64,000 bases of DNA, taken from Anaeramoeba flamelloides. Its lineage: Eukaryota > Metamonada > Anaeramoebidae. Where the stretch lies: contig JANTQA010000023.1 in NCBI GenBank assembly GCA_027625915.1, positions 5,332,001 through 5,396,000 on the forward strand, given 5' to 3'. Position numbers and translations under genes: made by a program. The notes beneath the pieces are model-generated. The model saw only the letters and a list, made by a program, of their open reading frames with translations. It was not told the origin of the DNA and did not search any database. This document shows, one piece after another, positions 35,878 through 48,014 of this stretch; the first letter of the stretch is position 1; each line of letters opens with the position of its first letter.

Positions 35878-38800
35878 ATGACAAATACCAAGTTTGAACT
35901 GAACAATTTTCTGATTAAAACATCAAATCTCAAATCTCAAGACTGGGAAAAAGAGGAACTCATCGCTGAAAAGGAAAAGGAAAAGGAAAACGAAAAGGTA
36001 AAACAAAAAAAAAAAGAAAAAGAAAACAATTTCCTTCTTGATCAGGTTGTTGTCTTTTATTCGTCAAGACTAGCATCGTTTGTAATTGAAAAGTTCGAAG
36101 AAGAAACAAATTTCTCATCTAAATGTATATTAACATTTGAGCCAAGTCACTGGAGCATCTATTATTCAAACAACAATCAAAAGGACAAGTATTTCTGGGA
36201 GCCCCAGCCTAAGTTGGAAATGAAGTATGCCAATGAAGAGTCTACAGACTTGATGATAATTTTCAATAAGGACGATCCCAAGTCAAGAACAGAATTCAGA
36301 TTGAAAGCCGCCGACAAGGAAAATGCACAAGTGATTTCGAAAACCTTTTGGATGTACCAATGGTATTGTGGCGAAACACCAGAAAGGTTCCCCTTTCATG
36401 GCAAGATCTTGGGCAACAAAAGCTCTGAAATTCAAGCAATCGTGAACCGAATTCTCAGCAAGAACAAAGCGGAGTTCGATTTAAAAATGTATGTAATGAA
36501 CGAAAATAAGGAAAAAAAAGCACAAAGTTCTTTAACAATTAACAATAACAATTTAATGATAAGAATTGCTGATCGTGAACACCATTCATTTGTTGTTCCT
36601 TTAAATCAAAATAATTTGAAATTAACAAAGCTATCCGAAAAAGAGATTGGATCCTTCAAAAAAAATGGGTTTGATCACAAAAATAAAAAAAAAATATTTG
36701 GATTAAAATTTAAGCAAACCAAAAACGAAAACCAAAAAGAAAACGAAATTTTTCTAATTTGTCAATGTGCTTCTAAAAAACAAGCAAAAGTAATCAAAAA
36801 TTGTTTAATTAATCTTAACAAAACTAGATCAAAAGTTCAAAATTCAAAAAATGCTCCCGAAACAAAAAATATTCAAAATCTGAAACAAAACGAGAAAAAA
36901 AATAATTTTTTGTTAATGGAAAATAATGAAACAATTTTGATTACACAATTTGGTATTAAACAGTTTCCAATTGTTTTACATGATCAGAATTATCATTCTT
37001 TTCAAAGCTTTACAAATATAAAAAATGAAATTAACGAAAATTGGAAAAATAATGATTTCCTGAAGAATGAAAAAGAGGACATATATCAAGAATTAAAAAA
37101 ATATTTAGAAAATCAAAAAGAAACAGAAAAATTTAAAGAAATTGAAATCTGTTGCAAAGAAACTAATTATAATTTCCAACAATGTAAATTGATAATTAAT
37201 GAAAAGAAGTGCATAATTAAAATGAATAAAAAAATTCTCACAGAATTTTCATTTCGGTTTGATTATCAAATCATTCTTCATCCAATATTAAACTATTTTA
37301 TTATTAAAAAAAAAAATGAGCACGAAAAAGAAATAAAACTAGAAAACGAAAAGGGCACTTTTAATGGAAATGACAATTTTGTATTCAAATCAAAAAACCA
37401 TTATTTAATACTATTAACATTTTTAATATTGATGAAACAAAATTCCAAGAATGAAAAACCAAAGAAAAAGGAAACAAATATAAAAAAAGAAATAAAATGC
37501 ATCCTGAACGAAAAACTAAATTATTCCATGAAAAATTCAAAATATAAGTTACACAAGAAATTGAGAACAACACACGAACTCTTGAATTCTGAATTTGATT
37601 TGAATTTACAAAACCAAAAATTTATAAAAGATCCATGTAAATATGAGGCAAATCTTTTAAATTCAGCAGGGAACTATTCTGGGAAATGCCAATTGAGATT
37701 ATATCCCGAGTATTATCAAATTGTTGTTGATTCACCGGATTTAGAAATCCCAATCGAAATCAATCGAAAGTATAATATCTTTTCAAAAATTATTTTACAT
37801 CCATCAAATAAATCTTTTGGCCAATTGGTTCTTGATGAAAATATTTATTTAATCATTAACTTTCAAAACATTGAACAAAGAATTAGTTTTACATTAACAT
37901 TCGACGATTATATTAAACAAAATTTGCAAATGACAAAATTCGCAACACAAAATTATAATTGTCAAATAATTACTGATCAAGGGGAAAACATTGATGCCAA
38001 GATTTTAGTTAACAAACAAAAAATTTGCCTTTATTCAAATAAAAATAACCAATTAAGTGTAATTAGCCATTTTTCCAAATATCCAAATTTATTTATCAAA
38101 AGTGTTGAAAATTTAGAATTTATTTTCCAATTTGGTATTAATAATAATATTTTAATCAAATTATTTAATATTCAGGATTATTACCAATTATTTAGATCTG
38201 AATTTAAATATTCTTCAACTATTAAAAACCATTTGATCAAAATTAATAAGGATAATAATGAAAATTTTGAAGCTAATGTTACAATAAATCAATTATCAAT
38301 GGACGACTGCAATTTAAAAATTGAAAACGGTAAACTTATTTTATTAAAAAAATTTAAGAAAATTAATTTAAATGTTGAAAAAAAAAAAAAGAAGAAGAAG
38401 AAGAAGAAGAAGAAGAAGATGGTGATGAAGATGATGATGAAGATGATGATGATAATGTTGAAAAGAAAGAAAAAGACAAACAAGAAAAAAAAGAACAAAA
38501 AAAAAAAGAAAAGGAACAACAAAAAGAGGAAAAAAGAAAAAAAAAAGAACAAAAAATGAAATTGAAAAAAGAAAAAAAAGAACAAAAAAAAAAAGAAAAG
38601 TTCAAAAATAAAAAAAAAAAAACAGAAAAGGAAATTGAAGAAGAAAAAAAACAAATGGAAAGAGAACGGATCAAAAAAAAAAAAGAAGAAATGATCATAA
38701 AAAAACTTCAAAATAAAATGGAAATAGAATTAATTGATTATCAAATATTTAGATTTAAAATTGAAAATAAATTAATATTATCGTTTTTAAATAGCAACAT

Positions 38801-40361
38801 TATTGAAATTAGCTTTAAAAATTTAAAACAATTATTGAAATTTGAAAAAATGCTACACAATAACAAACAGGGAAAAATAATTACCAATAAAGAAACAATA
38901 ACCAATGATGACGAGAACCAATTGCTTGACTACAGGAATATTTTTACTGTCAAATTTCGTTTTTCAGATTCCGAAAAAGTTTCTGAGGGAAAACTTGAAT
39001 TATTTCCAGATCATATTGAAATCTTATTAAACACTAAATACCCGGAACAGATTCATACATATTCTATTACTCAAATTAGCTACCGTAATATCAAAATTAA
39101 TGAATATATAGGATGCCTCGATATTTATAGGCCAAAGCACACATTAAAACAAATATATTTTATATTTGAAACACCAGATCTTAGATCGCAGTTTGATACT
39201 TTATTTAATAAATTTTATCAAATGGGGAAATATATACAAAAGGACCATCGGTTTGTTAAATGCAAGAATAAATATAACTTTTTAGAACAATCTACAAAGC
39301 AAACCTTTTCAATTGAATTATTAGATAAAAACTTTAAAGTAATTGAAACGAATATCAATATTATCATACAATTGTCTTCAATTATCATTATTCAAAAAAA
39401 AAACCAATTAAAAATCAATTTTAATGAAAGGCCTTTCCCCTTGGTGCGTTTCCAATTTATTTTAAACCGCAAAACAGAGGCCAAATTACAATTAAAGAAT
39501 TCCCAATTCATTTTAAGCTTTAGATCAAGAAACCAAAAAGAACAATTTGCTAAACTATTATTAAAATACACCAAATTAAATTATAAAAAATCTCAAAATA
39601 ATGAGACCAACTCGAAGAAAAATTCTGGGGTTGATTTAAATAATTATCAATATTGGAATGTTGAAATATTCGATAACACAGACGACAGTTTCAATGGAGC
39701 AGCTTTAATTTCTTTCCAAAAAAATATTTTTAAATTAATAAAACCAAATAATAGAATGAAAAAAATCGCTTTGAATAAAAAATACAAAATTAAATCAATC
39801 GAGAACATTAAAAAACAAAACCAATTACAAATCACATTCCCAAATGGCCAATTCAATTTATATTTCGAAAGCAATTATGAATGTAAATTCTTTCAAACAT
39901 ATTTTCGAAAGGTGATGAAGAATTTGAAAAAAAAAAATTTAAATAAAGATTCAGATTCAGATTCAGATTCAGATTCAGATGATGGAGCACTGGAATTTAA
40001 AGAAAAGGCATCTTCTTCTTCAAATGAAGAAAATATTAAAAAGAAAAATAAACAAAAAGAAAAAAAAAAGGAAAAATCTACAAAATCTGGAAACGAGAAA
40101 AAAAAGGATTCGAAGAAATCTAAAAAAAAAGAAAAGGAAAAAGGAAAAGACAAGGGAAATGAGAAGGAAAAGGAAAAGGAAAATAAAGAAAAGAAAAAGG
40201 AAAAGGAAAAGAAAAAGGAAAAGCAAAAGGAAAAGAAAGAAAAGAATACAAAGAATTTAAAAAAAGAAAAAAAAACCCAAAAATCCAATAAAACAAAAAA
40301 GAAAAAAAAAACACATGATTCAGAAAGCTCCAATTCTTCATCTTCTTCAGATGATGAGTAA
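35878..40361 (+). CDS. giant protein of about nine PH-like units with a K/E insertion; frame shift in an A-run
   Basis: The start is taken at Met 35878 because the open 27 codons upstream look non-coding. The frame runs to a 13-A run at 38378-38390; similarity then continues in the next frame to the stop at 40359-40361. With one more A the product would be about 1495 aa. About nine units of 90-120 residues share the layout of a beta-rich body, a last strand such as IYLIINF, LILSFL or FNLYF, then a closing amphipathic helix (TPDLRSQFDTLFNKFYQ, SRNQKEQFAKLLLKYTK). This is the pleckstrin-homology pattern. They lie at roughly 36030-36375, 36430-36830, 37140-37440, 37630-37925, 37935-38215, 38230-38860 (split by the acidic and Lys/Glu tract), 38940-39225, 39250-39575 and 39645-39925. 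The tail is Lys/Ser/Asp. Function unknown; possibly a membrane- or cortex-associated scaffold. Confidence 0.8.
38378..38480 (+). repeat. A13 run and (GAA)n/(GATGAT)n microsatellite inside the PH-like gene
   Basis: Thirteen A are followed by (AAG/GAA)n and GAT-rich triplets. In the upstream frame this reads poly-Lys then Met-rich sequence; in the downstream frame it reads poly-Glu then DGDEDDDEDDDD, the plausible one for a low-complexity tract. It marks where the frame changes. Confidence 0.85.
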
Positions 40362-42793
40362 GATAAATTTATTACAATATATTTAATCTTTCAAATATTT
40401 TTTTTTTTGTTATTTACAATTTTTAGAAAAATCAAATTTAAAAAAATAAAAATTCGTTTGAATAAAAGGAAAATTAGATAAAAATATTTATTATTTATAA
40501 AAAATAAACAAAAAATAAATAAATTATATATGTCATTTTTGACAATAGACATTTTTTTTTTTATATATTATTTTTCAAGTTTTATCTTCAAATTGGAATT
40601 AAATTAATTTATCAAAAGTTAGACTCTTATCAGGTTTGGTTAATAGTTTGAAATTTCTAATCAGGAAAAATTGGTTTCTGCGATTATCAGCATATCAATA
40701 TTTAAAAGAAAAAGTTAGAATCCTATTTAATAATTTTAAAAATAATTGAGTAACATTACAATATTTTTAAATATCAGAATGGGTTTTAAATTGTTTAAAA
40801 GTCTAATGACCTTGAAACGTTTTTAAAAATAAGAAACAAATAAAATACATTTTCAAAAAGTCTAATGTGTTTATACCCACAAAATTAATTTTCAGTAATT
40901 GAAGCACCTTTTCAAATATTTTCTCTATTTTGTTTTTTTATAAACAAATTTTAAAGAAAATTAAATTGTATTTGTCAAGATTATGCTATTTACTTTCTTG
41001 ACCCTTTTCAAATTCGTTTAGAAAATTACAATTTACTTTTTTCAAATTTAACAAAATAGGAAAAATAGTTGTTAATATTTTTAAATTTTTTGTCCTCTTT
41101 TCTCTGAAAGTCAAAGATTAAAAACTAAATAGAGATATAAAACAATTAACAGATTACACATTTGTGATCATTTCATCTGATTTTTTTTTCTACTTAAACT
41201 TTTTTTTATCCAAAATCTTAATTAAATAACAGCAACCCAAAAAAAAATATTTATTAAAATATTGAAACAAACCAAAAAGAAAAATATAAATAAACATTCG
41301 ATATCTTAAAAAACAAAATTGAACAATTTAATATGGACAATTAAGGTAATAAAACTGGGGGTTATTGACACTATTTACAAAAATTTAAATGTTTACCTTT
41401 GTACAAATTAATATTTTACTTAAAAGTTCAAGTCAATTACGGAGTATTTACCCAATACTCAAGTAACAATCTGTTGTAAAAAGGATTTTAAGAATTCTAC
41501 TTTCTTTGAAGAACAGAATACAAAACACTAAAAAAAAAAATAAAATAAAGGATTTCTTAAATAAAAAAGTCAAATTTTCGAAAAAAAAATATATATATAT
41601 GGATCTTTGTTACAAAATTAGACTAACCTAAAAATACACATAATTCAAATAAACATAAAGTTTCATATTAAAAACGAAAAAGATATTAAGAAAAAATAAT
41701 AATTCAGAGGATATCATTGTCCAAAAATTCAAAAAACCAAAAAAATACAATATTTAATAATAAAACAAAAGAAATCAATTATAAAAAGGTTTAATAGGAT
41801 TCTCAATTTTCAAAAAATTAAGATTTTAGAAGAAAAAAAATATCTTTTTTCAACTTTTATATTTCCCAAATGTTAAGCTTTCTTCAATTTGAAACAAATT
41901 GTTTTCTTTCAGTATACAATCAATTTGATTTTATTTATAAAAATTTGTGATTGTTTAACAACCCTTTATATTTTCCAGATAAAGATTCTGTAATATTCTT
42001 GTGAGAAAAATAACTTCATTTTGAAAACGAAAAAAAAAATAAAAACATGATCCCAGAAACCGCCAAAGAAAGAAACTTAGAAATCAAATGAACCGTATTC
42101 AAAATTATAATTCATAAAAAATTTTGGGGAATTGATTATTATCTTTGGTACTTTTTTCTAACAATTTTATCATTTTTTGATTGTTGAATTTTAGAAATAA
42201 ATCGTACAATATAAACTGATTTGTCTTTAATTGTCACTGATAAAAATTGCTCTTTTTTTTTCTTCCATTTCAAATATATATTTTTTACAATAAGGACGCG
42301 ATCATTAAAAGTTATTTTATTTTTTTTTTAAATTTTAATTCCAAACAGATTCCCTTCACTGTCATTTTGATATTTTTTATTTTTTCAAATTCCAATAATC
42401 GACACCAAAAATATTATTAAATATTCGGTTAATTTTAAAAATCGAATCTAAATTGTTGATCAATGAAAAAATATAGAAAAAAAAATTATAGAGAATAAAC
42501 TGAGAATTATATTGTTTATTGTGAAAAAACAATTTAAAATCTATTAATTTGAATTTAAATGAAGATTTATTTGTTGAAATTTGAATATAAAAAATTTAAG
42601 AAAGTTTAGAAACTCAGTTTTTTTGTTCATTTGATATTGAAACAAAATGTATTTATATTGGAAAATGAAATGACTTGAAATACTACAATTTTCCGAAAAA
42701 TAAGAAGTCAATTTATTTTTTTTTTTGTATATATATATATATATATATATTTTTTGGACAAAAACTCTTAGAATTTCAAATTCTAAAAGGATA
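40362..42793. other. Intergenic, no gene recognised
   Basis: About 2.4 kb. AT dinucleotide runs occur near 41589 and at 42728-42750, just before the MITE. No ORF or RNA gene is supported. Confidence 0.5.
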
Positions 42794-42987
42794 TAGTCAG
42801 TTTCAAATTTAAGGCACAAACTTTCATCGAAATTTAAGGCACAAAAAAATCTCAAATTAAGGCACAAAATTTGGTTTTTTGTTACAAATTATTTTACTAG
42901 AATATGAATTAAAATACCTTAATTTGAGATTTCTATTGTACCTTAAATTTCGTTTGAAAGTTTGTGTTTTAAAAGTAGAAATGATTG
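42794..42987. mobile_element. TTAAGGCACAAA-family MITE, good copy with TA site
   Basis: Palindrome of 194 bp. The left arm has TTTAAGGCACAAACTTTCAT and ATTTAAGGCACAAAAAAATC; the right arm, inverted, has CTTAATTTGAGATTT and GTACCTTAAATTTCG. TA flanks both ends (42792-42793 and 42988-42989). Divergence from the intact copy at 50401 is low, with most changes in the right arm. The frames at 42544-42867 and 42857-43063 run through it and are chance. Confidence 0.85.
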
Positions 42988-44749
42988 TAAAAAGTTTATT
43001 TAGTTTTGAGTAAGACTGGAGAAATAGATTTAATTGCTTTTTTTGAAGTATATTTTTATCCAAAAAATTAATTCTTGAATAGATATCCGGGATTTGATAC
43101 TCAAATCATTAATTTTATTTACTTTTTGAGATTTTTTATTATAAAAAAAGTTTAAAAAATTACAAATACACTTGGAAATAAAACCTTTTATAACTTTAAT
43201 AGTTGTTAGAATAGTATTTTATCTTATTTTAATTGAAGAAAATACTAAAAACAGAGAAATTTGTATTCTCAACTCATAGAAAGAGTAGTTTAATTTCAAT
43301 TTTGGTTTTAAAATCGTTTTTTATTTTTGGTAGTGTATGTTTTCCACTTGGTATAAAAAAAATTGGAGTTGTATTTTTTCTTGAAGGAAAAAATTCAATG
43401 AAATTTCAATATTTTTAAAAAATAAAAAGGTTTTCTTTATTTCTTCAAATTCCCAAGAAAAAGAAACAAATTTTACACAATTAGGACTGGTATTTAAATT
43501 CATATGATTTTAGTAACTAAAAAATAATAGAACTAGGTAAATATTTTTCATTTTTTTTTTTAATTTTTTGTAAAAGAAACTGGGCTTTTATTTAATCAAA
43601 ATAGTAAACCAAGAGTTGGTTTTAACAATATTCTAATAACATTTCGATGTTTATATTTATTAGAACAAACTCTTTTTTTTAAAAAAAAATAAAAAAAAAT
43701 TATCCTGGTATATTAAGACTTATAATAATTCTTGAATATCCAAGTAGTAAAAAAATCGGATCTTTTGTTTTTTAGATCTAGTGGAAGAAGAAAGTTTTTG
43801 ACAAAGTTTTTATCTTCTTTTTTTAATTGAAATTATTTTAATTGTTCTAATTCATCAACACATTTTTTCGAAGATATATAGTTCATGTTTTGTGATTCTG
43901 TTTTTAAATTGTATAATAACTAATTTTTTTAAAAATAATTCAATTGTGACTTAAATGGGCTATTATTATTTTAAACATGTTTTTTTTTTTTTTGCTTTAG
44001 TCAAAACCACTATTTAAACATAAATTGTTTACCAAAATTAATTTTCATAAAAAATTCCAAATTCAGGCACAAAAAATCGGATTATGAAAAAATAATTGGT
44101 ATAAAAAAAGCCCAAAAATTGGAGTTTACATTGAGAATTTTTTGTTTCTATTTTACAGTTTGATGTTATAAAATTTGAAAGTCTTGTTGGCTACAGGAAA
44201 AGAAACAATTGTAGCATTAGACCCAAAATATAAAAATGCCAAAAGAAGGAAAAAAAAATCAAAATAAGAAGTAATAAAAAAAAATATCAAAAAAGATAAA
44301 AATGAATTATTTGGCTAGATTTCAAATAAAATGACAAATGATATATTCAACATTTTTTTTTTGAAAAATAGGATATGAACTTGTATAATTTTAAAAATAA
44401 AAGCAGCTAAATACAACCGATCAGATAATAATACTCGAAAATTGTTAAAAGAATGATTATTTCACATCTGGTCAATTATCCAAAAAAGATAATTAAAAGT
44501 GAAAAAACAAAAAAAAAACGAGTTAAAAAAAATCGAAAAAATAAATTCCAATTTGGATTTTAAATCAACAATATTATCTGAGTGGAAAAAACAACAACCA
44601 AATAAGACAAAATAACCCCAAAATGATAAATAATAACACTAAAATAGAAAATGAGGATCAATCTCATATAAAAACAATGGAGAAACGAAATAAGTAACAT
44701 TATTTTCCAAGAACTTAAAAATAAAAAGAATTTTTACCAAGATAACAAA
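42988..44749. other. Intergenic, no gene recognised
   Basis: No supported coding. Small frames at 43233-43418 (+) and 43321-43503 (-) look random. A short segment near 44060 (AAATTCAGGCACAAAAAATC) may be a scrap of the TTAAGGCACAAA MITE. Confidence 0.45.
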
Positions 44750-44960
44750 TACTGATAAAACATTTCAAAAAGGTATAAATTGAAGAGTAAAGGCTTTATT
44801 GGTAAGGTTTAAGTACCCAAGAGCTCTAGATCTGTTAAAGAGAGAGTTTTAAAGTGACTAAATTTGTGACTCCTAATTCAAAGATTCGTCAAAAGAACCC
44901 TTTAATTACAGTCATTAGAAGTATTTTAAACTCAATTTAGTTTTCTGAAATTGAAGAGTT
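44750..44960 (+). repeat. family E diverged repeat, copy 1
   Basis: AAAGAGAGAGTTTTAAAGTG, ACTAAATTTGTGACTCCTAA and CAGTCATTAGAAGTATTTTA match the inverse of 57780-57960 in order, with about one difference in five by eye. The element type is unknown. Confidence 0.55.
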
Positions 44961-46012
44961 GATAAAAATTTAAAAACTTTTTGAAGTGTTATATCTATTG
45001 AAAGTATTTTTTTTTGATATTTTTTTCTCTTTTTTATTATCTAGTATTTATTGTTTATATATAATTATTATTGAACTTTTTAATGTATTTTAATTTGCTT
45101 TCAGTAGGAATTTTAAATAAAATGGATAAAAATAAAATATATTAAATACAGATATTTATTTTTTTATACATAAAACTAATCAAGGAGTAATCCAAATTTT
45201 AGGTAAATTTCAATTAGTAATATCCTAGCAAAAAAATTCCTGAAACTTACTACAAAAGTATTTGAGATAAATTATCACCCTCACTATTTGGATTTAGAAA
45301 AAAAAATTAACAGAAGAATTCCAATAAAGGGGTTTATGGTAAAATTTAATAATACCAATAATAATTTGCTGAAAAAACCGAGGCTGTTAGAACAGAGCTA
45401 CCAAAAATTTTTGATCTCATATCACATAAATTTAAACTTTGAGAAAAAAACAGAATTAAAGTTTATTAAATACCCCACAATTTGGGAATTTAATAAACTA
45501 CTATTAATTGTAAAATAAAATGATCAGAATTTTCATTCAGCTTTTCCAAAATAATCGCATCCCTAGAATTTAAACAAATCATCAAAAGCCCCGATCCTAA
45601 AAGGTAAATTCATAATTTAAGCTGGTTTTTGAATTAAAAAATTGAAATGTTACCTGTATTTTAAAAATCTATTTTCGGAAAGTTGAATGAAAATTTTGTT
45701 CAATTTATTTTGAAACAAAAAGTATTTAAGTAATATAGAGGATATTGGATACAATTCGCTAATGTTTTGGACCACCATCCCTCATAACTGATTATTTTTT
45801 GATATTCCTTTATGCAACCAAAAATTTAACAAAAAAATATTCAAAAAATTGAAAATGTAAAATATTCCACCCTGATTTATGTTTATTCTTCTCGCAAATA
45901 AAGCAACTGACTGATATTTCGATTTGAAAGTATCAATATCTTGCTGCACTCAAAAAAACACATTTTTTCAGTAAATTTCTTACAAGTAAAAATTGCCAAA
46001 AAGTTCAAATTA
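44961..46012. other. Intergenic, no gene recognised
   Basis: Contains a 76-codon frame at 45288-45518 (+), rich in Asn, Lys and Leu, with no recognisable domain; treated as chance. Confidence 0.4.
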
Positions 46013-46784
46013 AAAGTGATCAAAATAATGCATTCCAAAGGCTATAATCCGTGTTTCAAAATATAATCCGTTCATTTTTTTTCTTCTTGTTCCAATGTGA
46101 CATCCAATTCGTTACCCAGTAGTATACCCAAGTTCAAATCAAGTTTGAAGCAAAACTCCTTGATTTTTTCAGTAAACTTTAAATTCTGAAATTGAATTAC
46201 AGTCCTGTGCCATTTTAAGGCACAGGATAAATCAACATATAGGGCACAAATTTTTGATTTAAGGCACTTTCCCAATTTCAAGATATAATTTCTCCGAATA
46301 ATTACAGAGTTAGTTTGAGTGTCTTCTTCAATATATATATATAGAATATTACATTATGAGTAATCTTGGAAATTTACACAGAAAATTTGTGCTTAATTTT
46401 GACCACTTTGATTTTGTGCCTTAATGGGATTTTTTTTTGCCTTATTTCTTGATTTTTCCTGTGCCTTTTTAAGGCACAGGACTTTAGTCTTGAATTTTGT
46501 GTTTAAATTCTCATCAACTTTCAAAATGTTTTGTTTTTTGGTTTTTTGTCAAAATTTTCATAAAAATTTTCCTATTTTTTTCAGATAAATTTTCAAATTT
46601 GATCCTTAATTTTTAGAATTTCTTGTTGAGTAAAAGAACTTTAAGAAACCAGTACCATATTTCCTTCAGGTTTATTGTTGGCTTCTTTGATTGGTTGATG
46701 TATAGGTCTTTTATAACAAAGAAACAAAACTTGTTAGTTTGAAACACTAATTCAACTATTCTGCACGCATTATTTTGACAACAG
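46013..46784 (+). mobile_element. family C element with a nested MITE, abutting the ankyrin gene
   Basis: The left end near AAAGTGATCAAAATAATGCA and the right end GCACGCATTATTTTGACAACAG (46763-46784) form short inverted ends. TA flanks both (46011-46012 and 46785-46786). Internal blocks TTTTCTTCTTGTTCCAATG, ACCCAGTAGTATACCCAAG and AAGAAACCAGTACCATATTT match 20440-20895 and 33763-34245. It is interrupted at 46198 by a 285-bp MITE. Its right end lies three bases from the ankyrin gene's stop codon. The 46613-46807 frame is a by-product. Confidence 0.75.
46200..46484. mobile_element. second TA-flanked MITE (CAGTCCTGTGCC ends), nested
   Basis: The left end CAGTCCTGTGCCATTTTAAG and the right end TTTTTAAGGCACAGGACTT are inverted repeats. 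Each end also holds a small internal hairpin (CCTGTGCC...GGCACAGG). TA lies at 46198-46199 and 46485-46486. Internal GGCACAAA and TGCCTTA motifs recall the other TA MITE family, so the two may be moved by related transposases. The surrounding family C sequence continues across it (TGAATT...TTGAATTT). Confidence 0.8.
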
Positions 46785-46787
46785 TAC

Positions 46788-48014
46788 CTACTTCGCAAAA
46801 ATGGCAAAGGTTAAAAGAAGCTGAAGCAAAGGAGTTCTGCCCTTTGTATCTTTCGAATTTACCTTGGCACCATTTGAGATTAACAAATGAATAGAACCAG
46901 AGAAAGGATTTCTTCTACAGGCTGTGTGTAATGGCGTAGTTAAGTCCCTTTTTGGGATATTAATATTTGCACCGTTTTGGATCAAGCATCTGATAAGATC
47001 TAAAGAAGGTTTTGTGAACGAAAGCGCAGAATGAATTGGTGTAATACGTTTTCTCATAATTAAATTTGGTTTCGCTTTTGCCTTGAACAATGACTCTGCA
47101 ATTTTAACGTTTGGTTTTGAAACCTTACAGAGATAGTGCAAAGGTGTTTCACAGCTTCTTTTTAATCGAACATTCACCTTAGCACCAAATTTCAAAAGAA
47201 TATTTACAGCACTTACATTTTGTAAGGTTTGGTAGCATAACCAAAAAAGTGGTGAGTACCCATTAGAGTCTACCAAATTAGGATCACCTCCGTTCTCCAG
47301 AGCAAAGGTTAAGACCTTCAGATCAGTTTTCATTTTGCAAATGTTTATTAAAATCGTTTCTTTTTGTGCATTGATATACGAACCAAATTTTGCGCCAGTT
47401 TGATGTGCCAGTTTGTAAAATTCAACACCAAGGGAAAAATTTTTTGACATGAGACCCAAAGCTGAGGATTCTTTACGAAAATAGTTCCAGTCTGAACCAT
47501 ATTTTGTCATACTTGCCACAGCTTCGAGAGTGGGGTTTTTTGAATATTTCATATAATACTGAAATGGTGTCAAAGTATTATTTGACTTTGTCATCAGAGA
47601 GACACCATTTTCCAGTAGCGTTTGTAAGGTATTTAGATTTGTACTATTTGGATTCCTTAGCAAAAAATGAAGGCTGTTTTCTTTCGAGTATCCTTCTTGG
47701 CAATTAAGAGGAACGCCATTTGCAATTAGTAACTGGATTATTTCAAAGTTTTCACTATACTCACAATATTTATGAAGCACAGTTTCTCCTAATAACGTTT
47801 TTGCTTTTAAATCACACCCGACCTTGAGCAAATATTTGATTATTTTAATTGGTACATTTTTTCTTCCGCACACAAAATGAAGTGCATTATTCCAGTTTTC
47901 TTGATCAGTTAACTTGCTTTCCTTTTCTCCAATGTGTTTTTTTATTGACGACAGTCTTAAAGACACTAAAACGTTTTTGAGTTTATCATCCAAATACTTT
48001 GTTGTTCTCGACAT
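46788..48014 (-). CDS. ankyrin-repeat protein (408 aa)
   Basis: Single exon from MSRTTKYLDDKL to a TAG at 46788-46790. After a ~38-residue N-terminal helix come about ten ankyrin units of 33-40 aa, e.g. NALHFVCGRKN...KYLLKVGCDLKAK, ETVLHKYCE...QLLIANGVPLN, SPLFWLCYQ...ILLKFGAKVNV, ETPLHYLCK, and TTPLHTACRR...HLLISNGAKVNSK. The last unit (TKGRTPLLQLLLTF) stops within its first or second helix. Ankyrin repeats bind other proteins; nothing shows the partner, and no BTB or kinase domain follows. The coding end is 3 bp from the end of a family C element, so the native C-terminus may have been lost to that insertion. The units are easy to see; their number is approximate. Confidence 0.9.
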   Translation of the reverse strand: MSRTTKYLDDKLKNVLVSLRLSSIKKHIGEKESKLTDQENWNNALHFVCGRKNVPIKIIKYLLKVGCDLKAKTLLGETVLHKYCEYSENFEIIQLLIANGVPLNCQEGYSKENSLHFLLRNPNSTNLNTLQTLLENGVSLMTKSNNTLTPFQYYMKYSKNPTLEAVASMTKYGSDWNYFRKESSALGLMSKNFSLGVEFYKLAHQTGAKFGSYINAQKETILINICKMKTDLKVLTFALENGGDPNLVDSNGYSPLFWLCYQTLQNVSAVNILLKFGAKVNVRLKRSCETPLHYLCKVSKPNVKIAESLFKAKAKPNLIMRKRITPIHSALSFTKPSLDLIRCLIQNGANINIPKRDLTTPLHTACRRNPFSGSIHLLISNGAKVNSKDTKGRTPLLQLLLTFAIFAK

